This document shows positions 25,335 through 32,643 of a stretch of DNA of 34,820 nt, piece after piece. The stretch is from assembly GCA_014381945.1 (NCBI GenBank), contig JACNKQ010000058.1, positions 1-34,820 on the forward strand. The letters run 5' to 3'. Positions within the stretch are counted from its first letter, which is position 1; every line of letters begins with the position of its first letter. Under the pieces are notes generated by a model, which saw only the letters and a list, made by a program, of their open reading frames with translations, had not been told where the DNA came from and made no database searches. The DNA comes from Actinomycetota bacterium. Its GTDB lineage: Bacteria > Actinomycetota > Acidimicrobiia > Acidimicrobiales > MedAcidi-G1. Both the position numbers and the translations under genes were made by a program.

Positions 25335-25354
25335 GTGCCGGGCAGCGATGCCAC

Positions 25355-25360
25355 TACGGT
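25355..25360 (+). promoter_or_regulatory. -10 element TACGGT of the second PEP-utilising-like gene (leaderless)
   Basis: TACGGT is followed after 7 nt by the ATG at 25368, which fixes that start within a longer open frame. Confidence 0.55.
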
Positions 25361-25367
25361 CCGACGG

Positions 25368-27140
25368 ATGCTGCCGCCCGACGAGCGCCTCCCGTTCGAG
25401 TTGGTCGACTTCGGGCTGGGCCCCTACGTCCACGGCCGGCCGAGTCGACGGTTTCCCGTCTACACGCGGGGCAACGCCGGCGAGGTATACCCGGAGGTGG
25501 TGTTCCCCCTGACCTCCTCGATGTCGGTGGCGCTGGCCGGCGACCCGGCCCGCGATGCGATGCTCGCCACGGGGATGATGACGGCCGCCGAGTGTGACGA
25601 GGACGCCGATGTCCACATGGGCGTGTTCGGTGGCTACACCTACCTCAACCTCTCGGTGTCGAGGGTCATCGCCGTGCGCACACCTGGTACGACCATCGCC
25701 GAGACCGACGCCACCTTCCTCGGCTCCGAGGACATCGCCCCGCCTCACGTTGGGCAACGGGGCGACCGCAACCTCATGGCGACGGTGCGGGGGATCAGGT
25801 ACGGGCTCTCGATGCTCGCCGGCGGGCCGCTGTCGGGCTTCGAATCCGATCGTTCCGAGGTGGCGGCATGGCGCCGGTCGCTTCCCGAAGCAGCCACGGC
25901 CTCCGACGATGACCTCGTCGCCCTGGTCGAGGGTGCCATCGTGATGCTCAGTCGGATGTTCGGAAACCACCTGCTGGTCTCCGGTGGCGCCGCCGCCGGG
26001 CTGGGCCTTCTGCGTCGTGTCTGCGAGAAGCGCCTGGACGACGCAGACCTGGCGCTGACCCTGTTGGCGGGCCTCGGCGACGTGGCCTCGGCGCAGCCCT
26101 CCTGGGATCTCTGGGAACTCGGGCGAATGGTCACCGAATCGGCAGAGGTGACCGCCTGCTTCGAGTCGGGCCTGGAAGGCCTCGAGGATCGCCTGAGGGC
26201 AGAACCGACGGCGGCAGAATTCGTCGTTGCCTTCGACGCCTTCCTCGAACGCCACGGTGCCCGGGGGCCCAACGAGTGGGAGATGGCCTGCGAGGTGTGG
26301 GACACCGACCACCGGTACCCGCTGGCGTTGGTCGACCGGATGCGGGTCGCCGGTCCCGACCATGCCCCGGCGGTCAGGGCAGCCCTGCTTGCGACGGAGA
26401 GCGAGGCGGCGTTGGTCGCTGCCCGCAGCCGGTTGCGTCGCCGGCACCGTCGCTGGTTCGACCGTTGCCTGGAGTCCGCCGGGTCGTACACGCGCGCCCG
26501 GGAAGCCGGCAAGGAGCACCTCGTCGAACTCATCCACGAATGCCGCCTGGCCCTGCACGAGCTGGGGCGGCGCCTCGCAGAACGGGCGGGCGGAGCGCCG
26601 GATGACATCTGGTACGTCCTCTACACGGAACTCGACGACTACCGGAGCGATCCGGCTTCGCTGGCAGGGGTCGTGGCCGGGCGTCGGCGGACACGCGAGA
26701 TGCTGTCCGAGCTGGTGCCCCCTTTCGCCTTCGACGCAGAGATGCCGCCGGTATCGACATGGGAGCGGCGATCCGACTCGGAGATCGTGCCCGTGCCGGT
26801 CGGATCGGTCCTCGCCGGAATAGCCGGATGCCCCGGCGTGGCAACAGGGCGTGCCCGGGTGGTGCTCGATCCCTCGCAGCCCGGAGACCTCGGTCCGGGC
26901 GACGTGCTCATAGCGCCGTTCACGGATCCGAGTTGGACACCGCTGTTCGTGCCCGTCGAGGCGGTCGTGGTCGACGTGGGCGGCCAGATGAGCCATGCCG
27001 TCATCGTGTCGCGCGAGTTCGGCCTGCCGTGCGTGGTGGCCGTGACCGGAGCGACCACATCGATACCGGACGGGGCTCTCGTCGAGGTCGACGGCACCGC
27101 CGGCACGGTTACGGTGCTGGAAGGGTCGGTCTCCGGCTAG
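25368..27140 (+). CDS. PEP-utilising-enzyme-like protein with phosphohistidine swivel domain, no ATP-grasp (second copy)
   Basis: A 590-residue protein with the same plan as the one at 3395: an N-terminal rifampin-phosphotransferase/PEP-synthase-like middle region (LPPDERLPFELVDFGLGPYV start, then mainly helical with many Arg) and a C-terminal swivel domain (about 495-580) with DVGGQMSHAVIVSREFGLP and His543. No ATP-grasp domain is present, so the histidine cannot be charged by this protein alone. The two copies are only distantly similar outside the last domain, so they are old paralogues or separate acquisitions. It is divergent from the Liv-type transporter operon by 48 bp and its stop overlaps that of the small convergent gene by four bases. 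Substrate unknown. Confidence 0.82.
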   Translation: MLPPDERLPFELVDFGLGPYVHGRPSRRFPVYTRGNAGEVYPEVVFPLTSSMSVALAGDPARDAMLATGMMTAAECDEDADVHMGVFGGYTYLNLSVSRVIAVRTPGTTIAETDATFLGSEDIAPPHVGQRGDRNLMATVRGIRYGLSMLAGGPLSGFESDRSEVAAWRRSLPEAATASDDDLVALVEGAIVMLSRMFGNHLLVSGGAAAGLGLLRRVCEKRLDDADLALTLLAGLGDVASAQPSWDLWELGRMVTESAEVTACFESGLEGLEDRLRAEPTAAEFVVAFDAFLERHGARGPNEWEMACEVWDTDHRYPLALVDRMRVAGPDHAPAVRAALLATESEAALVAARSRLRRRHRRWFDRCLESAGSYTRAREAGKEHLVELIHECRLALHELGRRLAERAGGAPDDIWYVLYTELDDYRSDPASLAGVVAGRRRTREMLSELVPPFAFDAEMPPVSTWERRSDSEIVPVPVGSVLAGIAGCPGVATGRARVVLDPSQPGDLGPGDVLIAPFTDPSWTPLFVPVEAVVVDVGGQMSHAVIVSREFGLPCVVAVTGATTSIPDGALVEVDGTAGTVTVLEGSVSG

Positions 27141-27415
27141 CAGTCGACGAGGCGCTCGAACACGAACTCGTAGTCGAGGTAGGCGTTGAGGTGTTCCTGA
27201 CCGGCCGGCGGCGCGATGAGCTGTGCCGACTGCAGCAGACGCCATCCGTCGCGCAGGGCTTCCACTCCGGTGTCGTAGGGGGGCTTCCCGTCCGCCACCT
27301 CGGGTAGCCCCTCGACGCTGCCGTCCGACCCGTCGTGGAACGCCCAGGCCACCACGTTCGAGTCGAGCGCCGAGCCGTTGGCCCACAGGTAGAGGACCTG
27401 CTGGTGGGCGGTCAT
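27137..27415 (-). CDS. Small hypothetical protein coupled to a PhyH gene
   Basis: A 92-residue protein I do not recognise. It is soluble-looking, with a Trp/Ala-rich start (VLYLWANGSALDSNVVAWAFHDG), a charged middle (KPPYDTGVEALRDGWRLLQSAQ) and a C-terminal part EHLNAYLDYEFVFERL that resembles the end of small alpha/beta proteins; the final residue is Cys. There is no signal peptide or membrane helix. Its ATG overlaps the stop of the PhyH gene by four bases, so it is translated with it and may serve as a partner or act on the same substrate. Its stop overlaps the convergent gene stop by four bases. Confidence 0.75.
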   Translation of the reverse strand: MTAHQQVLYLWANGSALDSNVVAWAFHDGSDGSVEGLPEVADGKPPYDTGVEALRDGWRLLQSAQLIAPPAGQEHLNAYLDYEFVFERLVDC

Positions 27416-28293
27416 CGGTCCACCAGCTTCGCCCGGCCCTCGAGCCGGGTCAGGTAGTGGTCGACGTCGTAGGAGTCGTCACCGGTCAGGTAGCGCCACA
27501 GCCGTGCCCGCTGCACCTGCTCGTTGCGGTATGTCGTGACGCCGTGCCAGGGGTGCCAGGCCCGGAAGGTGTGGGCGACGCTGTCGGGTTGCATCCGGGC
27601 GAACACGTGGTCGGAGGGGTCGTTGTGGAGTTCGGCCAGGTCGGCGGTGTCCCAGTGGAGCACCTGGGGCTGTGTCGGGTTCAGGCGGATCTTGTGCATC
27701 CAGCGGTCGTCGGGGCCGGGGTTGGGCTGGCCGGCATGCCAGAGACCGTGGTGGAACACCAGGACGGTCCCGGCGGGTCCGGTGAACCGCTCCTCGCCGG
27801 CGATGTGCTGGTAGCGGTCCAGGGCCGACGGCTGGATGCGATGCAGGTGGCTGCCCGGCACGAAGCGGGTACCGCCCTCGTCTGGCTGCACCTCGTGGGG
27901 GAACCAGAAGAGTTGGATGTCGAAGGTCGGGTCGTCGGAGTCGATGATGGCATCGGCGTGGAGGTGCTGCCCGTCGGTGGTCCCGGCGGCGATGTGGTGG
28001 GTCCAGTCGTGGTCGAAGGTGGGGTCGGGGCCCAGCAGCGACCGGATGATGCCCTGCACGGCGGGGAGCCGCAGGTACTCGCCGATCACCGAGGGCGGCG
28101 GGTAGCACCCCTCCAGTGGCGTACCGGTAGCCGGGGGTCGCAGCCCGTCGCCGGCGAAGCGCTCGTCCCTGAGGCGCCCCATTTCGTCGATCGCCCGGTG
28201 GTTGATGTCGTCGGGGACAAGTGCGTCGAAGCGCAGGTAGCCGTCGGCCACGAACGACGCCATCTGGCGGGTTGTGAGCAGATTGCCGACCAT
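27412..28293 (-). CDS. Phytanoyl-CoA dioxygenase-family (PhyH) oxygenase, third in window
   Basis: A 293-residue Fe(II)/2-oxoglutarate oxygenase. His112 and Asp114 (QHLHADAI) and distal His186 (HHGLWHAGQPN) form the iron triad, and Arg203 (HKIRLNP) or Arg197 can bind the cosubstrate. N-terminus LTTRQMASFVADGYLRFDALV is PhyH-like. The middle sequence FDIQLFWFPHEVQPDEGGTRFVPGSH is the conserved barrel core. It differs from both divergent PhyH proteins at 16610-18379 and belongs to another subgroup. The ATG at 28293 has TAGGTT 6 nt upstream. It forms a two-gene operon with the 92-residue protein. Confidence 0.9.
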   Translation of the reverse strand: MVGNLLTTRQMASFVADGYLRFDALVPDDINHRAIDEMGRLRDERFAGDGLRPPATGTPLEGCYPPPSVIGEYLRLPAVQGIIRSLLGPDPTFDHDWTHHIAAGTTDGQHLHADAIIDSDDPTFDIQLFWFPHEVQPDEGGTRFVPGSHLHRIQPSALDRYQHIAGEERFTGPAGTVLVFHHGLWHAGQPNPGPDDRWMHKIRLNPTQPQVLHWDTADLAELHNDPSDHVFARMQPDSVAHTFRAWHPWHGVTTYRNEQVQRARLWRYLTGDDSYDVDHYLTRLEGRAKLVDR

Positions 28294-28299
28294 GCAGGC

Positions 28300-28305
28300 A
28301 ACCTA
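28300..28305 (-). promoter_or_regulatory. -10 element TAGGTT of the third PhyH gene (leaderless)
   Basis: On the minus strand TAGGTT is followed after 6 nt by the ATG at 28293, without a Shine-Dalgarno. Confidence 0.55.
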
Positions 28306-28316
28306 CTGTCGGGTGA

Positions 28317-28342
28317 CCCCCCGGTTCCCCTCGGGTCGGGGG
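28317..28342 (-). terminator. Possible GC-rich hairpin after serC
   Basis: CCCCC (from 28317) and GGGGG (28338-28342) can pair around a loop of about 16 nt, 13 bp past the serC stop. There is no T-run; weak candidate. Confidence 0.3.
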
Positions 28343-28354
28343 CGGCGGCGGGGC

Positions 28355-29461
28355 TCAGTCGTTGGCGGTCCTGAAGTCGGCCATGAACGACACGAGCGTC
28401 TCGACCGATCCGAGCGCCATGGCGTTGTAGACGCTGGCCCGGATACCGCCGACGCTGCGGTGGCCCTTGAGGTTGACCATGCCCGCATCGGTGGCCTCGG
28501 CGACGAACCTCTTCTCGAGGTCCTCGTCGGGAAGGCGGAACACGATGTTCATGTGCGAGCGCGAGGCCTCGTCGACCGGCGAGAGGTACCACCCGTCGCT
28601 GGAGTCGATGGCGCCGTAGAGCAGGGCGGCACGCTCGGCGGCACGGCGTTCGAACTCACCCAGGCCGCCGTCGGCGATCATCCATTTCAGGACCTTGCCC
28701 ATGACCCAGATCGAGAACATGGGTGGCGTGTTGGCCAGCGAGTCGTTGGCGTCCTGGACGGCGTAGTCGAGTGCCGACGGGAGGTCGCGGCCCGAACGAC
28801 CTAGCAGTTCCCGCTTGACCACCACCACCGCCATGCCGGCCGGAGCGAGGTTCTTCTGGACGCCGCCGTAGACCAGGTCGAAGCGACCCCAGTCGATCGG
28901 CCGGGAGAGGAAGTCGGAGCTCATGTCGCCGACCATCGGCAGGTCGACGTCGGGGTAGGCGGGGAGGCGGATCCCGCCGATGGTCTCGTTGGTCGTCACG
29001 TGTAGGTAGCGGGAGCCTGCGGCGATGTCGAGTTCGTCGACCGACGGCATGCGGGCGAAGCCCTCGTCGGCGCCGGTCCATGCCTCGTGGAGGTCGGCAA
29101 CCCTGCGGCCGTCGCTGAGCGCCTTTTTTCCCCATGCGCCGGTGTTGAGATGGCTGGCGGTCTCGCCGTCGGCCAGCAGGTTCATCGGGACCTGGGCGAA
29201 CTGGAGCGTGGCACCACCCTGGAGGAACAGCACGGCGAAGTCGTCGGGGACGCCGGCAAGTGACCGGAAGTCGGCCATGGCGGCTGTGTGGACGGCGTCG
29301 TAGGCAGGTGCCCGGTGGCTGTCCTCGAGCAGCGACATGCCGATGCCGTCGAAGTTCAGGAGTTCGTCGCGGACCTCTTCGAGGATCGAGACGGGCAGCG
29401 TGCAGGGGCCGGCGCAGAAGTTGTGCACGCGTGTTGCGGCATCGAGAGAAGCGGTGGTCAT
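28355..29461 (-). CDS. serC: Phosphoserine aminotransferase
   Basis: A 368-residue PLP enzyme that converts 3-phosphohydroxypyruvate and glutamate to phosphoserine in serine synthesis. Motifs of the SerC family: NFCAGPCTLPVSILEEVRDEL at the start, GMSLLEDSHR, FLQGGATLQFAQVPMNLL, TTNETIGGI, SDFLSRPIDW and the PLP lysine 203 in VYGGVQKNLAPAG. The C-terminus MVNLKGHRSVGGIRASVYNAM is diagnostic. This is the type found in Proteobacteria, Bacteroidetes and Firmicutes, not the mycobacterial/streptomycete type. Start ATG 29461 has AAGGAG 7 nt upstream. A candidate -10 TAGCCT lies on the minus strand at 29536-29531, which would give a leader of about 60 nt. Confidence 0.96.
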   Translation of the reverse strand: MTTASLDAATRVHNFCAGPCTLPVSILEEVRDELLNFDGIGMSLLEDSHRAPAYDAVHTAAMADFRSLAGVPDDFAVLFLQGGATLQFAQVPMNLLADGETASHLNTGAWGKKALSDGRRVADLHEAWTGADEGFARMPSVDELDIAAGSRYLHVTTNETIGGIRLPAYPDVDLPMVGDMSSDFLSRPIDWGRFDLVYGGVQKNLAPAGMAVVVVKRELLGRSGRDLPSALDYAVQDANDSLANTPPMFSIWVMGKVLKWMIADGGLGEFERRAAERAALLYGAIDSSDGWYLSPVDEASRSHMNIVFRLPDEDLEKRFVAEATDAGMVNLKGHRSVGGIRASVYNAMALGSVETLVSFMADFRTAND

Positions 29462-29594
29462 CGGGTGTCTCCTTGGCGAGCCCGGACCGGCCGTTGGTGG
29501 CGGATCTCAGGGTCATGATCGACGTCGGACAGGCTATCCGCGACGGTGCTTGACGGTCCCTGGTTCGGGGCAGGCATCGACGAGGGTCAGGCTA

Positions 29595-29616
29595 CCTTCG
29601 CACCCGGCTGGGAAGG
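29595..29616 (-). terminator. Possible hairpin after the CapA gene
   Basis: CCTTC (29595-29599) and GAAGG (29612-29616) pair around a 12-nt GC-rich loop directly after the CapA stop at 29618. It is short; weak candidate. The rest of 29462-29617 holds only the serC promoter region. Confidence 0.3.
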
Positions 29617-29617
29617 C

Positions 29618-30898
29618 TCAGCCGAACGAGTCGATGGTGAGGCGCCGCAGCCCCGGTTCGACGACGGCGGCGGTCCTGCGGGCCGATTCGGCGAGGACGG
29701 CGGGGTCGACGTCTGCGGGTTCGTCGATGCCGAGTGGGACGATCTCGTAGGTCGACGAGCGGCGGACCCAGGTGGGTACGTAGCCGGCGTCGATCACACC
29801 CACGGAGCCGTCGGAGAGGTCGCCGACGGCGAACCAGGCGATCAGGCCGTCCTGGGTGGCGGCCGGGCACTCGCTGCACATGCGGCGCTCGTCGCCCGGC
29901 TGGTTCGACAGGAAGTTGCCGAGCCCGATTACCGCGTACCTGCCGTTCTGCCGGATGACTGGCTGTGGCACGTGGGTGCCGTGTCCGAGGATCAGGTCCA
30001 CGTCCGGCGAGGCCAGGAGGGTGGCTACCAGTTCTTCCTGGCGGCTGCTGGCGGCGGTTTCGTATTCGGGTCCCCAGTGGAGGCTGAGCACCACGAACTC
30101 GGCACCGGCGGTCCGGGCGGCTGCGGCGTCGGCGAGGATCTCGTCGGCGTCCACCCGGGGTACCAGCCTCGGCGGCTCGGTCGGAAGGGAACCCCCGTTC
30201 ATGAGGTCGGTGTAGGACAGGTGGGCGATCGGGATCCCGTCCGCCTCGAAGGTCGCCGGAACGTCGCCCGCAGCGTCGACCGCCATCCCGACTGTCGACA
30301 CCCCTGCCCTCCCGAGGTGGTCGAGGGTGCTGGCCACGCCGGTGGTTCCGGCGTCGAGGCTGTGGTTGGAGGCCACCGAGCAGCCGTCGTAGCCGGCGTC
30401 GGCGATCGCATCGGCCAACTCGAACGGAACGCGGAAGCCCGGGTAGTAGGCGAGGTCGGAGTTGTCAGCGGAAAGGGGTGTCTCAAGGTGGCACAGGGCC
30501 ACGTCGGCGCCGGAAAGTATCGGCCGGACGAGCCGGAACATGGGGCGGAAGTCCCAGGTGCCGACGCCGCCGTAGTCGGCAGCCCGGTCGGCGACGTATT
30601 CGTGGACCAGCAGCTCGCCGGTGGCAACGAGCGTGAAGGAACGGGCCGGCGCCCAGGTGGTGGTCGTGGAGGTGGAGGTGGAGGCTTCCGGGTCCGGGGT
30701 CGTCGGAATCCCGCCAGAGCCGCTGTTGTCGGGCGGCACCGTGGTCGTGGCTGCGAACGGTGAGCCGCCGCCGTCCGCTCCTTCACGCACGATGTCCCGT
30801 ACGGCCAGTGCGCCGATTGCCAGTGCGCCGATCAGCACGACCTGGGTGAGCCGCCAGGCCACCCGCCGTTCACGGGGCGAAAGGAGCATGCGCGTCAT
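29618..30898 (-). CDS. CapA-family (poly-gamma-glutamate synthesis type) membrane-anchored protein
   Basis: A 426-residue protein with an N-terminal signal anchor (about residues 17-36) and a Thr/Ser linker, then the calcineurin-like CapA fold from about residue 85: LVATGELLVHEYV, ALCHLETPLS, VASNHSLDAGTTGVASTLDHL, LSLHWGPEYE and ILGHGTHVPQPV. These are the conserved blocks of the family, with Glu where many members have Asp in the first (GD) motif. CapA proteins take part in capsule or poly-gamma-glutamate handling at the cell surface, but most homologues are of unknown function. The ATG overlaps the stop of the upstream amidohydrolase (ATGA). It ends before the serC region and is the second gene of that operon. 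Confidence 0.88.
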   Translation of the reverse strand: MTRMLLSPRERRVAWRLTQVVLIGALAIGALAVRDIVREGADGGGSPFAATTTVPPDNSGSGGIPTTPDPEASTSTSTTTTWAPARSFTLVATGELLVHEYVADRAADYGGVGTWDFRPMFRLVRPILSGADVALCHLETPLSADNSDLAYYPGFRVPFELADAIADAGYDGCSVASNHSLDAGTTGVASTLDHLGRAGVSTVGMAVDAAGDVPATFEADGIPIAHLSYTDLMNGGSLPTEPPRLVPRVDADEILADAAAARTAGAEFVVLSLHWGPEYETAASSRQEELVATLLASPDVDLILGHGTHVPQPVIRQNGRYAVIGLGNFLSNQPGDERRMCSECPAATQDGLIAWFAVGDLSDGSVGVIDAGYVPTWVRRSSTYEIVPLGIDEPADVDPAVLAESARRTAAVVEPGLRRLTIDSFG

Positions 30899-32544
30899 GT
30901 TTCGCCCCGCAGGATCGGGATGCCGGGACGCTCGTCCTGGTCGTTGGTTCCGTCTCGGCGGACGAAACGGCCGCTCACGAGCACATGGCGGATGCCGGTC
31001 GACTCGACGCCGGTGTCGGCAATCGACGACCGGTCGGCCACCGTGGCCGGGTCAAATACCGTCACGTCGGCGGCGGCCCCGGCCTGGATGCGGCCCCGCC
31101 GCGCCATGGCGGGGCTGACGTCCCCCAGCATCCGTGCCGGCAGGATCGTCATGCGTCCCAGGGCGTCCGGAAGGTCCAGGACGCCGCGTTCGCGCACGTA
31201 CACGCCGAGCAGTCGGCTGAAACACCCCGTCGAACGGGGGTGGTTGTTGTGGCTGATGGTGAGGATGGCGTCCGATCCCAGCATCACCCAGGGGGCGGCC
31301 AGGGCGTCGGTGATGTCCTCTTCGGACATGGCGAAGGCGGCCGTGAGCAGGTTGTCGGAACGGGCCTTCCGGAAGGACGCCTCGGTGAGGCGGTTCGGGG
31401 TGTTCGCCACCTGCAGGTCGCCGTAGCCGATCCCGTACTTGTCCTGGAAGTCGTCGAAGCGTGCGCTTGCCGCATAGGTCGCCCAGAAGGTGTACGGGTA
31501 GACGCAGGCGGTGATCGACAGGCCCTCGGCCCTTGCAGCCTCGACCTGGGCGATGGCATCCGCCATGCGCCCGGTGCCGCCGGTGGAGTTGATGTGCTCG
31601 ATGTGTATCCGACAGCCCGTCTCCCGGGCCACGCGGATGGCCTCGTCGACACCCTCCTCCTGGAGCGACGGCGGGTCGGGCTTCGAGTGCCGCAGGTGGA
31701 GGCACAGCGGCACGTTGCGGCGGGCGGCAACCCGGCCGTGGGCCAGCATCTCCTCGAAGGTCGCACCGATCGTGTACTCGGGCTGCTCGTGGATGCCGAG
31801 GGCCCCGGCCACCAGGTCGGCCTCGGCCCTTGCAGCCAACTCCGCGATCTGGTCCTCGGTGGCGTAGCCGATGTTGGCGCCCAGGTCCTTGCGGTGCTCG
31901 TACTGGTCGGCGGCTCCTCCGTAGTTGACCGGCGGGTCGTTGCGGTCGCCCCGGTCGAGGAAGTCCACCATCGTGTCGTCGATGCCGTGGAGGCACAGGT
32001 TGGTCGTGACCCCGTCGGCGACCTTGAACCACTCGCCGTAGCCGTTGGGCGGGTAGCTCAGGATGTCGATGAAGCCGGGCGAGACCACGAGGCCTGCGGC
32101 GTCGACGGTCGTCGTGCCGGTGAGCGGCTCGAGGCTGATGCGGGTGATGGTGTCCCCGTCGATGCCCACGTGCGCCACGGCGTCGAAGTGGGAGTCGGGG
32201 TCGATGACCCGCCCGCCCGAGATCACGACGTCGTGCACGTGCCCGTCATCGACGATGGCGAGGCTGTCGTCGAGTACCGGGGGCACGTCGGGAACGGGAC
32301 GCTCGGGTGCCGTCGTGGAGGTCGGGGTGGAGGTCGGGGTGGAGGTCGGGGTGGATGACGTGGATGTGGAGGTCGGGTGCGGGCCTGCCGAGGATCGGGG
32401 CGTGGCGTTGCGCCCGGTCGGAAGGCGTCGCAACATGCCGAGGCTGGCGGCGCCCAGCCCGAGCCCGATCAGCACGCGCCTGCGTGCCACAGAGGCCGGT
32501 CCGGACGCGGGTCCCTGTTCGCCGGGCTGATGGTCGTGGGTCAC
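30895..32544 (-). CDS. Tat-exported D-aminoacylase-like amidohydrolase lacking the HxH motif
   Basis: A 549-residue protein of the N-acyl-D-amino-acid deacylase group. The N-terminus has a Tat-like signal (SVARRRVLIGLGLGAASLG, Arg21-23) and a Ser/Thr/Pro linker (about residues 57-80). In the barrel the expected GFIDIHTH reads GFIDILSYPPNGYGEWF, so both histidines are replaced (Leu162, Tyr164). Later positions remain: HLRHSKPD, HIEHINSTG and LGSDAILTISHNNHP. The usual closing Ala/Gly/Asp-rich segment (GAAADVTVFDPATV) is present. The start is GTG 32544 after TAGCGT; longer readings overlap the divergent gene. It is coupled to CapA downstream. It could be an altered mononuclear enzyme, a related subfamily with other ligands, or a non-catalytic binding protein. 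Confidence 0.85.
   Translation of the reverse strand: MTHDHQPGEQGPASGPASVARRRVLIGLGLGAASLGMLRRLPTGRNATPRSSAGPHPTSTSTSSTPTSTPTSTPTSTTAPERPVPDVPPVLDDSLAIVDDGHVHDVVISGGRVIDPDSHFDAVAHVGIDGDTITRISLEPLTGTTTVDAAGLVVSPGFIDILSYPPNGYGEWFKVADGVTTNLCLHGIDDTMVDFLDRGDRNDPPVNYGGAADQYEHRKDLGANIGYATEDQIAELAARAEADLVAGALGIHEQPEYTIGATFEEMLAHGRVAARRNVPLCLHLRHSKPDPPSLQEEGVDEAIRVARETGCRIHIEHINSTGGTGRMADAIAQVEAARAEGLSITACVYPYTFWATYAASARFDDFQDKYGIGYGDLQVANTPNRLTEASFRKARSDNLLTAAFAMSEEDITDALAAPWVMLGSDAILTISHNNHPRSTGCFSRLLGVYVRERGVLDLPDALGRMTILPARMLGDVSPAMARRGRIQAGAAADVTVFDPATVADRSSIADTGVESTGIRHVLVSGRFVRRDGTNDQDERPGIPILRGET
32315..32350 (-). repeat. 12-bp tandem repeat, three copies
   Basis: Three perfect GTGGAGGTCGGG units (plus-strand reading) encode part of the Pro-Thr-Ser-Thr linker of the Tat-exported amidohydrolase; degenerate copies flank them. 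Confidence 0.9.
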
Positions 32545-32551
32545 CGGAGCG

Positions 32552-32557
32552 ACGCTA
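32552..32557 (-). promoter_or_regulatory. -10 element TAGCGT of the amidohydrolase-CapA operon (leaderless)
   Basis: On the minus strand TAGCGT is followed after 7 nt by the GTG at 32544. Confidence 0.5.
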
Positions 32558-32631
32558 CCGGCGGGCTCCGGCCGGGTGGGGGCACGCTGCCCCATTGGTG
32601 GGGGTGCCCTCCCGGTGAGGAGGCGGGTCGG

Positions 32632-32637
32632 TACGGT
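32632..32637 (+). promoter_or_regulatory. -10 element TACGGT of the GH18-like gene (leaderless)
   Basis: TACGGT is followed after 6 nt by the GTG at 32644. Confidence 0.5.
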
Positions 32638-32643
32638 CTGGGC

